Source of the DNA: Candidatus Eiseniibacteriota bacterium
GTDB taxonomy: Bacteria; Eisenbacteria; RBG-16-71-46
Assembly (NCBI GenBank): GCA_021414165.1
Contig: JAIOPA010000001.1
Span: 1 to 14,673 of the forward strand
Direction: 5' to 3'
DNA: 14,673 nt
Shown: positions 6,991 through 13,956 of the stretch, one piece after another
How positions within the stretch are numbered: position 1 is the stretch's first letter
How the letters are laid out: each line of letters opens with the position of its first letter
Position numbers and translations under genes: made by a program
Notes under the pieces: generated by a model
What the model was told of the DNA's origin: nothing
The model's input: only the letters and a program-made list of their open reading frames with translations
Database searches by the model: none

Positions 6991-8106
6991 CTAGTCCATC
7001 TGACGGCGCAGGAACGTCGGCACCTCGAGCGAATCACCACGCGTGCCCGAGCGGCCCCACTGCGGACGGCCCTCGCGACGCTGCCACGCGGGAGCGGACA
7101 GACCGGACAGGTCCTCCTCGCCCGGCACCGAGGCGGCCGCCGGGCTGCTCGACGCGGCGATCGGCGTGCTCGCACGCTGCGCGCGCTCGGCATGACGATG
7201 CGTGTGGTTCTGCGCGCCGAAGCCGGTGGCGACGACCGTGATGAGCAGGTCGCCGTCGAGCGACGGATCGATGACCGCACCAAAGATGACGTCGCGGCCG
7301 CCGGTGATGTTCACGAGCACGCCCTCGGCGCCATGGATCGAGACGTCCTCGAGCAGCGGGCTCGCGACGGCCTGGCTCGCGGCCTCGACGGCACGGTTCG
7401 GACCGTTCGCACGGCCGGTGCCCATGAGCGCGTTGCCGCGGCACGCCATGATGCTCTTGACGTCGGCGAAGTCGAGATTCACGAGGCCGGGGATCGTGAC
7501 CAGCTCCGAGATGCCCTTGGTGGCCTGCAGCAGCACGTTGTCGGCCACGGCAAAGGCCTCGGACAGCGACGTGGCCTTGTCGACCACCGACAGCAGGCGC
7601 TCGTTCGGGATCACGAGCAGCGTGTCGACCTCGGCGCGCAGCTCGGCAAGACCCTCGTCGGCCTGACGCATGCGCTTGCGGCCCTCGAAGCCGAACGGCT
7701 TGGTGACCACGGCCACGGTGAGCGCGCCGGCCTGGCGCGCGAGACGCGCCACGACCGGGGCCGAGCCCGTACCGGTACCGCCGCCCATGCCCGCCGTGAT
7801 GAACACCATGTCGGCGTCGGCGATGGCGTCGGTGATCGCCGCCTCGTCCTCCTCGGCCGAACGGCGGCCGGTCGAGGCGTCACCGCCCGAACCCAAGCCA
7901 CGCGTGGTGTTGATGCCGATCTGGATACGCGTGGGCGCCAGCGACTGCGAGAGCGCCTGCATATCGGTGTTCGCCACCAGGAACTCGACGCCGCGCAGGC
8001 CGGCGCCGATCATGCGATTGACGGCATAGCCGCCGGCGCCGCCGCAGCCGATCACCTTGAGCTTGGCAGAGTTGCTGCGGTCGATCTCGAGTTCGAACGT
8101 GGACAT
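6991..8106 (-). CDS. ftsZ: Cell-division GTPase FtsZ, with an unusual internal deletion
   Basis: FtsZ is the tubulin-like GTPase that polymerises into the Z ring. The protein has 371 residues. Visible are the T1 loop GCGGAGGYAVNRM (20-32), NTD (46-48), the tubulin signature GGGTGTGS (108-115), PF.FEG near 137-142, and the T7 loop NLDFADV (210-216) with catalytic D212 and D215. A variable Ala/Ser/Arg linker spans about 300-357, and the C-terminal FtsA-binding peptide is EVPTFLRRQMD (361-371). Two oddities stand out. The S8 strand VLVNITGG (263-270) is followed after only R-D by VIFGAVID, where other FtsZ proteins have about 24 residues including helix H10. Tyr27 also replaces the conserved T1 Asn (E. 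coli N24). ATG 8106 is chosen because GGAGG lies 9 bases upstream; the in-frame GTG 8115 directly abuts that site. It lies 84 bases after ftsA and 13 bases before the TPR gene. Confidence 0.96.
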   Translation of the reverse strand: MSTFELEIDRSNSAKLKVIGCGGAGGYAVNRMIGAGLRGVEFLVANTDMQALSQSLAPTRIQIGINTTRGLGSGGDASTGRRSAEEDEAAITDAIADADMVFITAGMGGGTGTGSAPVVARLARQAGALTVAVVTKPFGFEGRKRMRQADEGLAELRAEVDTLLVIPNERLLSVVDKATSLSEAFAVADNVLLQATKGISELVTIPGLVNLDFADVKSIMACRGNALMGTGRANGPNRAVEAASQAVASPLLEDVSIHGAEGVLVNITGGRDVIFGAVIDPSLDGDLLITVVATGFGAQNHTHRHAERAQRASTPIAASSSPAAASVPGEEDLSGLSAPAWQRREGRPQWGRSGTRGDSLEVPTFLRRQMD

Positions 8107-8190
8107 GTGAGGCACCCTCCGTGGTTCATGGAGCGTCCGGGAGTCGGCCCGGGTACTCCGGCGTGAATGGTCGCGGCATCCACCTCTTCG
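8107..8190 (-). other. ftsA-ftsZ intergenic region with an imperfect hairpin
   Basis: This is the longest gap in the dcw operon (84 bases). Besides the ftsZ ribosome site (GGAGG on the minus strand, near 8116-8120) it holds an imperfect inverted repeat at 8137-8161: CCGG(G)AGT against ACTCCGG with one bulged G and a GC-rich loop. No T-run follows, so it is not a clear terminator. It might tune ftsZ mRNA processing or translation, but this is speculative. Confidence 0.35.
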
Positions 8191-9429
8191 CTAGAAGAGG
8201 TCCGCGAACCAGCCCTTCAGGTCGAAACGCGGCCGATTGCGGGGCGCGCCGACCTCAACGAGATCCTGCATCCCCTCGCCGGTCCCATGTGCGGCGTGCA
8301 GCACGAGACCGACACCCGTCGAATAGCGCGGGTCACAGATGTTCGCCGACAGCCCGGCGAGACCGCGCGGCAGACCGAGCCGCACCGGCATCTCGAAGAC
8401 CTGCTCGGCCAGTTCCACACAGCCCGGCAACAGCGAGGTGCCACCCGTGAGCACCACCCCACCGCCGATGAGCGGCGCGAAGTGGTTCTTGCGGACCTCC
8501 TTGTTGGCGAGCGCGAAGATCTCCTCCATGCGCGGCTCGATCATCGAGGCGAGCACATGGCGCGAGATCTCCTTGTCACCGCGGCCACCCACACCCGACA
8601 CGCTCACGACCTCGTCACCCGAGACCATGGACGCCAGTGCGGAGCCGTACTGGATCTTGATCGACTCGGCCTTGTCGATGGGCGTGCGCAGCCCGATCGC
8701 GATATCGCTCGTGACGTTGGCGCCACCGAACGGGATGATGCTGGTGTGACGCACCGCGCCCTCGTGGAACACCGCCACATCGGTGGTGCCGCCGCCCAGG
8801 TCGAGCAGCACGACGCCCAGGTCCTTCTCGTCGTTGTCGAGCACCGCAGCCGCCGAGGCGAGCGGCTCGAGCGTGAGGTCGTACACCTTGAACCCGGCGC
8901 GCTGGATGGCGCGGCAGATGTTGCGCGCGCTCGTGACCGCACCCGTGATGATGTGGACCTCGGCCTCCAGGCGCACACCGCTCATGCCGACCGGATCCTT
9001 GATGCCGTCCTGGTCGTCGACGATGAACTCCTGCGGGATCACATGGATGATCTCGCGGTCGGTCGGGATCGCGATCGCCTTGGCGGCCTCGATCACGCGC
9101 GCGACGTCGGCCTGATGGATCTCGTTGTCCTTGCGCGAGACCGCGACCACGCCACGGCTGTTGAGGCTGCGGATGTGGTCACCGGCGATACCGGCGTGTA
9201 CACCCTTGGCCTGCACCCCGGCCATGCGCTCCGCCTCTTCGACTGCGCGCTGGATGCTCGCGACCGTCTTCTCGAGGTCGACCACCGCGCCGCGACGCAA
9301 CCCTTCACTGGGCGCGTTACCGACACCGATGATGCGGAGTTCACCCGCGGCGTTCTGGTCGGCGATGATGCACGAGATCTTCGTCGTGCCGATATCCAGA
9401 CCGGCATACGTCCTTGTGGCCTGCGCCAT
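8191..9429 (-). CDS. ftsA: Cell-division protein FtsA
   Basis: FtsA is the actin-like ATPase that tethers FtsZ filaments to the inner membrane and signals to the later divisome proteins. The 412 residues are normal for the family. The actin-fold motifs are phosphate-1 GLDIGTTKI (10-18), phosphate-2 LDLGGGTTDVAVF (209-221) and the adenosine motif GGGVVLTGGTSLLPG (322-336). The 1C subdomain falls near 85-165. The C-terminus ends in an amphipathic membrane-targeting helix, FDLKGWFADLF (402-412). ATG 9429 follows GGGAGG at a normal distance. The gene lies 23 bases after ftsQ and 84 bases before ftsZ in the same operon. The partner FtsZ keeps the C-terminal peptide that FtsA binds. Confidence 0.97.
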   Translation of the reverse strand: MAQATRTYAGLDIGTTKISCIIADQNAAGELRIIGVGNAPSEGLRRGAVVDLEKTVASIQRAVEEAERMAGVQAKGVHAGIAGDHIRSLNSRGVVAVSRKDNEIHQADVARVIEAAKAIAIPTDREIIHVIPQEFIVDDQDGIKDPVGMSGVRLEAEVHIITGAVTSARNICRAIQRAGFKVYDLTLEPLASAAAVLDNDEKDLGVVLLDLGGGTTDVAVFHEGAVRHTSIIPFGGANVTSDIAIGLRTPIDKAESIKIQYGSALASMVSGDEVVSVSGVGGRGDKEISRHVLASMIEPRMEEIFALANKEVRKNHFAPLIGGGVVLTGGTSLLPGCVELAEQVFEMPVRLGLPRGLAGLSANICDPRYSTGVGLVLHAAHGTGEGMQDLVEVGAPRNRPRFDLKGWFADLF

Positions 9430-9452
9430 GGGGGGTCCCTCCCTCGTGGGCG

Positions 9453-10286
9453 TTAACTCTCGCGAGATGTCGTGGTCGTGGCGGTCGGTCCGGTTGGACG
9501 TGCACCGCGCACGACGATCTGGTCCTTGAATCGCACGTCGACCTCGCGGGGCATCATGCCCTTTGCACTGAGGTCGGCGAGCGTGGCTCGGAGTCCGGAC
9601 AACTGCCGTGCTCCGTTCGGCCAGGCCGGTCCCACGACGCGCACTCCATTCATGAGCACGAGTCGCGTGAGCCGTGAGTCGGAGACATCGACCTCCGAGA
9701 CCTGTCCGGCGAGCCGGAGCGCATTATCGCTCAAGATGGCCGTCCACGCGAGTCCTCTTCTCACCTCGGGCGTCTGCACGAGGCTGCCCGCCCGCCGGTT
9801 CGAGAAATCCGGCCCGACCAACATGGGCACATCGGCCACGACACCCTTCTGCAACGGCTCCAGCAGCACGCCCTCGGCGTCGATCTCCCACGGTTCGCCG
9901 TGCTCCACGGCGAGTGCCGGGACGCGCTCGACGACCTTGATCTCGACGCCGCGCAGCCCGACACGGCGCACGGTGGCCGACTCGAGACGCGGCTCGAGCA
10001 GCACGAGTTGACGTACACGGGTCAAGTCGAGCGACAGCAGGTCCTGGCCCTCCTTGAGGCCCGAGCGCTTACGCACGCGGCCCTCATCGAGGTAGCGCAA
10101 TCCGGCCACCTGGATCTTGTCGATGACCAGGATCGACTTGCGGATGTCGCCCCACGGCACCATGGCGAGCGCGAGCAACACCAGCATGACCAGCAGGATG
10201 CGCAGCGGCTTCTGGAACGGCGACTCGGATGCCGTGTTGCGCACCCGGCCTGCGCTCGCGAGCGCCTTGCCCTGGTAACGGCTCAT
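9453..10286 (-). CDS. ftsQ: Cell-division protein FtsQ/DivIB
   Basis: FtsQ is a bitopic inner-membrane protein that links early and late divisome parts (with FtsB and FtsL in E. coli). The 277 residues show a short basic cytoplasmic tail, one membrane helix at about 28-45 (LRILLVMLVLLALAMVPW), a POTRA domain (about 52-121: IDKIQVAGLRYL to VEIKVVERVPALAV), and a periplasmic FtsQ/DivIB beta domain (about 122-260). The last ~15 residues are Thr-rich and low in complexity. ATG 10286 overlaps the murC stop as ATGA and follows GGGAGAG, so translation is coupled to murC. Sequence conservation in this family is low. The call rests on topology, POTRA features and place between murC and ftsA. Confidence 0.93.
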   Translation of the reverse strand: MSRYQGKALASAGRVRNTASESPFQKPLRILLVMLVLLALAMVPWGDIRKSILVIDKIQVAGLRYLDEGRVRKRSGLKEGQDLLSLDLTRVRQLVLLEPRLESATVRRVGLRGVEIKVVERVPALAVEHGEPWEIDAEGVLLEPLQKGVVADVPMLVGPDFSNRRAGSLVQTPEVRRGLAWTAILSDNALRLAGQVSEVDVSDSRLTRLVLMNGVRVVGPAWPNGARQLSGLRATLADLSAKGMMPREVDVRFKDQIVVRGARPTGPTATTTTSRES

Positions 10287-11677
10287 CGGGTCTCTCCCAC
10301 CGGCGCGCCCGTGCGGCGCAGGCCGGCCAAGATGGCATCGCCCAGCTTGGACACATCGCCCGCGCCGAGCGTGATGATCATGTCGCCCGCGCGCGCCTCG
10401 CGCACCGCGGCCTCGACGGCCTCGGCATGCGTCGGCGTGTAGGCGACCTGGGCCGCACCGTGGGCGTTGGCGGAGTCCACGATCGTCTTGCCGGACACGC
10501 CCGGGATGGGCGGTTCACCGGCGGCATAGACGTCGAGCACCCAGGCGCAGTCGGCATCGCCGAAGCAGCGGCCGAACTCCTCGCGCAACGCATCGGTACG
10601 GGAATAACGGTGCGGCTGGAACACCACGAGCACGCGGCCGCCCACCTGACGGGCCGCCGCCAACGTGGCCGCGACCTCGGTGGGATGATGACCGTAATCG
10701 TCGAACACCCGCACGCCGGCGGCCTCGCCGCGCAGCTCGAAGCGCCGCCCCACCCCGCGGAAGCCATCCAGCGCCTCGGCGATGTGCGCGAAGCCGATCT
10801 CCAGCTCGAGCCCCACCGCGACCGCGGCGAGCGCATTCATGGCGTTGTGCCGGCCGGGCACGTGCAGCTCGATCGCACCCAACCGCTTGCCCGCCGCCTC
10901 GACCACGAAGCGCGAGCCGGAGCCCTGGAGCGTGAGATCGAGTCCGCGGATCTCGGCCTCGGGCGTGGTGCCATACAGGATGTGGCGCTTGGTCACGTGC
11001 GGCAGGATGCTGCGCACGTGCGGATCGTCGACGCACAGCACCGTGACGCCATAGAACGGCACGCGGTTCGCGAAGTACGTGAACGCCTGCCGGATGTCGT
11101 CGAGATCCTTGTAGTGGTCCAGATGCTCGCGGTCGATGTTCGTGATCACCGTGACCGCCGGGGCGAGCCGTAGGAACGAGCCATCGGACTCGTCGGCCTC
11201 GGCCACCAGGAAGCGGCCATGGCCCAGCTGTGCATTGGCGCCGAGCGTCTTGAGCCGGCCGCCGACCACGATCGTGGGATCGAGCCCGCCGCGCTGCAGC
11301 ACCGCCGCGACCATGCTGGTCGTGGTGGTCTTGCCGTGCGAGCCACCAATGGCGACGCCGTACTTCATGCGCATGAGTTCGGCGAGCATGTCGGCGCGTG
11401 CGATGACCGGGATCTGCGCGGCGCGTGCGGCGGCCAGCTCGGGGTTGTCGGGCTTGACCGCCGACGAGTACACCACGACCTGCGCGCCCTCGACGTTGCT
11501 GCCCGCATGCCCGATGAACACGCGGCCGCCTCGGCTCACGATGCGCTCGGTCACGTCGGTCGGCTTCAAGTCACTGCCACTCACCTGATAGCCCATGTTG
11601 AGCAGCACCTCGGCCAGGCCGCTCATACCGCTGCCGCCGATGCCGATGAAATGGATCCGGTGCGTGCTCCCGTACAT
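10283..11677 (-). CDS. murC: UDP-N-acetylmuramate--L-alanine ligase MurC
   Basis: MurC is the cytoplasmic ATP-dependent ligase that adds L-alanine to UDP-MurNAc, the first step of the stem peptide. The protein has 464 residues. Visible are the N-terminal nucleotide-sugar fold HFIGIGGSGMSG (9-20), ATP loop GGSHGKTTTT (111-120), EADESDGSF (160-168), NIDREHLDHY (180-189), HNAMNALAA (277-285), and the MurC-specific FDDYGHHPTEV (325-335) and FQPHRYSRT (353-361). ATG 11677 is chosen. It shares a base with the murG stop (TAATG) and follows AGGAG, and the first motif begins at once. A longer in-frame extension into murG is not supported. The stop overlaps the ftsQ start (ATGA), with no murB or ddl between them. 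Confidence 0.97.
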   Translation of the reverse strand: MYGSTHRIHFIGIGGSGMSGLAEVLLNMGYQVSGSDLKPTDVTERIVSRGGRVFIGHAGSNVEGAQVVVYSSAVKPDNPELAAARAAQIPVIARADMLAELMRMKYGVAIGGSHGKTTTTSMVAAVLQRGGLDPTIVVGGRLKTLGANAQLGHGRFLVAEADESDGSFLRLAPAVTVITNIDREHLDHYKDLDDIRQAFTYFANRVPFYGVTVLCVDDPHVRSILPHVTKRHILYGTTPEAEIRGLDLTLQGSGSRFVVEAAGKRLGAIELHVPGRHNAMNALAAVAVGLELEIGFAHIAEALDGFRGVGRRFELRGEAAGVRVFDDYGHHPTEVAATLAAARQVGGRVLVVFQPHRYSRTDALREEFGRCFGDADCAWVLDVYAAGEPPIPGVSGKTIVDSANAHGAAQVAYTPTHAEAVEAAVREARAGDMIITLGAGDVSKLGDAILAGLRRTGAPVGETR

Positions 11678-12819
11678 TAGACCGTCTCCTCGACGACTTC
11701 GTCCTCGGGCTCGGGCTCGCCCTTGCGGCCCTCGGCCCACGAGACCAGCGAGTTCGCCAGACGCACCGCGGCATCGGGGCGCGCGAACAACCGCGCGTTG
11801 GCCGACATACGCGACAGCGCCGTCTTGTCCGCGAGCAGGTGCGCGATCTCCTTGGCGAGCCGCTCGCCGTCGAGCTCGGCATCCTCGATGACCACGGCCG
11901 CGCCACGGTCGGCGAGGTTCTGCGCGTTCACGCGCTGGTGGTCATGCGCCGCATACGGGTACGGCACCAGGATGCTGGGGCGCCCACACACGGCGATCTC
12001 GGCCAGCGTCATGGCACCCGCGCGGCACACCACCAGGTCGGCGGCGGCATACGCCAGGTGCATCTTCTTCACGAACGCCAGCACGGTCGCGGGCAGCTGC
12101 TCCTTCTCGACCGTGGCCTTGACGCTCTCGAACTCGTCCTTGCCGGTCTGCAGGATGCACTGCACATCGACGCGGCCCTTCAACCGGCGCAGCGCATCGA
12201 CCGCCGCGGCCGTGATGCGCTTGGCGCCCAGCGAGCCGCCGAAGATGAACAGCGTCGGGTGCTGGCTCGACAGCCGGAACTCGCGCAGACCGGGCTCGCG
12301 GTCACCCGAGAGGATGAAGCGGCGCACGGGATTGCCCGTCACCTTGAGATGGTCGCGGCGCGGGAAGTGGCTGCGCGCCTCGAGGAACGACAGATGCACC
12401 TCGTCGGCGAGCTGCGACAGCCAGCGGTTCGTGAGCCCCGGGATGCTGTTCTGCTCCTGCAGCAGCAGCGGCACGCCGAGCACCTTGGCGGCCACCGACA
12501 CCGGACCGCTCACGTAGCCGCCGGTGCCGAGCACGGCCTTGGGGCGCTCGGTGAGGATGATGAGGAACGCCTGCAGCAGGCCCCACAGGTTCACGAGCGC
12601 GGCCCCCGGCCAGCGCCACATCTGGCTGCGCGGGAACCCGGCGGTGGGCAGCGTGCGCAGCCGGAAGCCGGCCTCGGGCACCGCCGTGAACTCGATACCG
12701 CGCTTGCCGCCGATGAACAGCACCTCGACGTTGGGGTGATGCGCCTTCAACTCCTCGGCCACGGCGATGCCGGGGAACACATGTCCGCCGGTACCGCCGC
12801 CCGCGATGAGGATCTTCAT
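11677..12819 (-). CDS. murG: UDP-GlcNAc : undecaprenyl-PP-MurNAc-pentapeptide transferase MurG
   Basis: MurG is the peripheral inner-membrane GT-B glycosyltransferase that converts lipid I to lipid II. The 380 residues show the glycine-rich loop GGGTGGHVFPG (7-17), the membrane-proximal hydrophobic patch near 72-90, GTGGYVSGP (98-106), QEQN (121-124), GNPVR (162-166), GGSLGA (194-199), and the UDP-GlcNAc site CRAGAMTLAE (265-274) through PYAAHDHQ (288-295). The last ~18 residues are an acidic tail (EGRKGEPEPEDEVVEETV) beyond the usual fold, and they carry the murC ribosome site in their coding sequence. ATG 12819 directly abuts the ftsW stop (TAAATG), with GGGAG inside ftsW. Confidence 0.98.
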   Translation of the reverse strand: MKILIAGGGTGGHVFPGIAVAEELKAHHPNVEVLFIGGKRGIEFTAVPEAGFRLRTLPTAGFPRSQMWRWPGAALVNLWGLLQAFLIILTERPKAVLGTGGYVSGPVSVAAKVLGVPLLLQEQNSIPGLTNRWLSQLADEVHLSFLEARSHFPRRDHLKVTGNPVRRFILSGDREPGLREFRLSSQHPTLFIFGGSLGAKRITAAAVDALRRLKGRVDVQCILQTGKDEFESVKATVEKEQLPATVLAFVKKMHLAYAAADLVVCRAGAMTLAEIAVCGRPSILVPYPYAAHDHQRVNAQNLADRGAAVVIEDAELDGERLAKEIAHLLADKTALSRMSANARLFARPDAAVRLANSLVSWAEGRKGEPEPEDEVVEETV

Positions 12820-13956
12820 TTAACGGGTCTCCCGGGACCAGCGCTGGCGCACGAGCGCATCCTCGTCCCCGTTCATCGCGCTCACGCGATAGAGCAACCC
12901 CGCTGCAGCCAGGTTCACCAGCAGCGCCGAACCGCCGTACGAGACGAACGGCAACGGCAACCCCGTGGTCGGGGCGAGCCCGGTGGCGACCGCGAGATTC
13001 GCGAGCGCGTACAGGCCGATCTGGATGGTGAGCCCACCCGCGAGGAGGCTCGCGAACGGATCCGTGTTGCGCGCGGACGCCCGCAGGCCCCGCCATAGGA
13101 ACAAACCGATCACCGCGAACAGGACCGTGACTCCCAACAAGCCCAGTTCCTCGGCGAGGATCGAGAAGATGAAATCCGTGTGAGCCTCGGGCAGGTACAG
13201 GAGCTTCTGCATGCCCCCTCCCAGACCGCGGCCGATGACGCCACCCGAACCGATGGCGATGAGCGACTGATCGAGCTGCCAACCCGCACCACGATGGTCG
13301 AGCTGGCCCCCGAAGACGAAACCGACATAGGTGTTCACGCGCTTCATCATGTAAGGATGAGTCGCGAGTGCGATCATGAGCGTGGCCGCACCCACGCCGA
13401 CCGGCGCGAGCAGGTAGCGCCAGGGCGCACCGGCCAGGAACAACATGCCGAAGCCGGTGAGCAGCAGCAGGCCCGCCGAGCTCAGGTTGGGCTGCTTCAA
13501 GATGAGCACCGCGCCGATGGCGAGGAACCCGAGCGGGATGAGCATGCCGCGCACGAAGCCGCGCTCGGCGATCGGGTTCCGCTTGAGCCAGTACGCCATG
13601 AAGATGACCATGGCGAGACGGCCGAGGTCGGTGGGCTGCAGCGACATGAAGCCGACGCGCAACCAACGCGTGGCGCCGTTCGACATATGCCCCATGACCA
13701 CGACGAGCAGCATGAGGACGCAGGCGCCCGCCAACAGGATCGGTGCCGACTTCTCGAGCCAGCGCAGGTTCATGCGCGTGCACGCGAACAACACGATGAG
13801 CCCGAGCCCGGTGCGGATGAGCTGCTGGCGGAGGAAGTAGTTGGAGTCGCCGTAGCGCACGAACGCCTGGAACGACCCGGCCGAGAACACCATGACGAGG
13901 CCGACGCAGCTCAGCAGCAGAGCCAACCCGATCAGCCAGCGATCCCCTCGCGTCAA
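12820..13956 (-). CDS. ftsW: Septal peptidoglycan polymerase FtsW (SEDS family)
   Basis: FtsW is a multi-pass SEDS glycosyltransferase that polymerises lipid II at the septum with its partner class B PBP. The 378 residues contain about ten hydrophobic segments. Family motifs are NGATRWLRVGFMSLQPTDLGRLA (93-115), LYLPEAHTDFIF (253-264) holding the likely catalytic Asp261, and the C-terminal GLPLPFVSYGGSAL (332-345). The start is TTG 13956: AAGGAGAG lies 7 bases upstream, it overlaps the murD stop as TTGA, and the first membrane helix begins at residue 7. No ATG or GTG fits better. The longer open frame back to 14049 overlaps murD and would add an unlikely Pro/Arg-rich leader. Septal FtsW is preferred over elongation-specific RodA because of the dcw context. 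Confidence 0.96.
   Translation of the reverse strand: MTRGDRWLIGLALLLSCVGLVMVFSAGSFQAFVRYGDSNYFLRQQLIRTGLGLIVLFACTRMNLRWLEKSAPILLAGACVLMLLVVVMGHMSNGATRWLRVGFMSLQPTDLGRLAMVIFMAYWLKRNPIAERGFVRGMLIPLGFLAIGAVLILKQPNLSSAGLLLLTGFGMLFLAGAPWRYLLAPVGVGAATLMIALATHPYMMKRVNTYVGFVFGGQLDHRGAGWQLDQSLIAIGSGGVIGRGLGGGMQKLLYLPEAHTDFIFSILAEELGLLGVTVLFAVIGLFLWRGLRASARNTDPFASLLAGGLTIQIGLYALANLAVATGLAPTTGLPLPFVSYGGSALLVNLAAAGLLYRVSAMNGDEDALVRQRWSRETR

Noticed and set aside
7192..8166. 324-codon plus-strand open frame opposite ftsZ
   Set aside because: It is a shadow of ftsZ, with no homology signal, signal peptide or ribosome site.
8167..9456. 429-codon plus-strand open frame opposite ftsA
   Set aside because: It mirrors the codons of ftsA, with His/Asp/Arg-rich composition and no domain or ribosome site.
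13500..13520. FtsW QPN in place of the common QPD, and QPTD in place of QPSE
   Set aside because: The likely catalytic Asp (HTDF) is present, and substitutions at these helix positions occur in other SEDS proteins, so they do not suggest loss of function.
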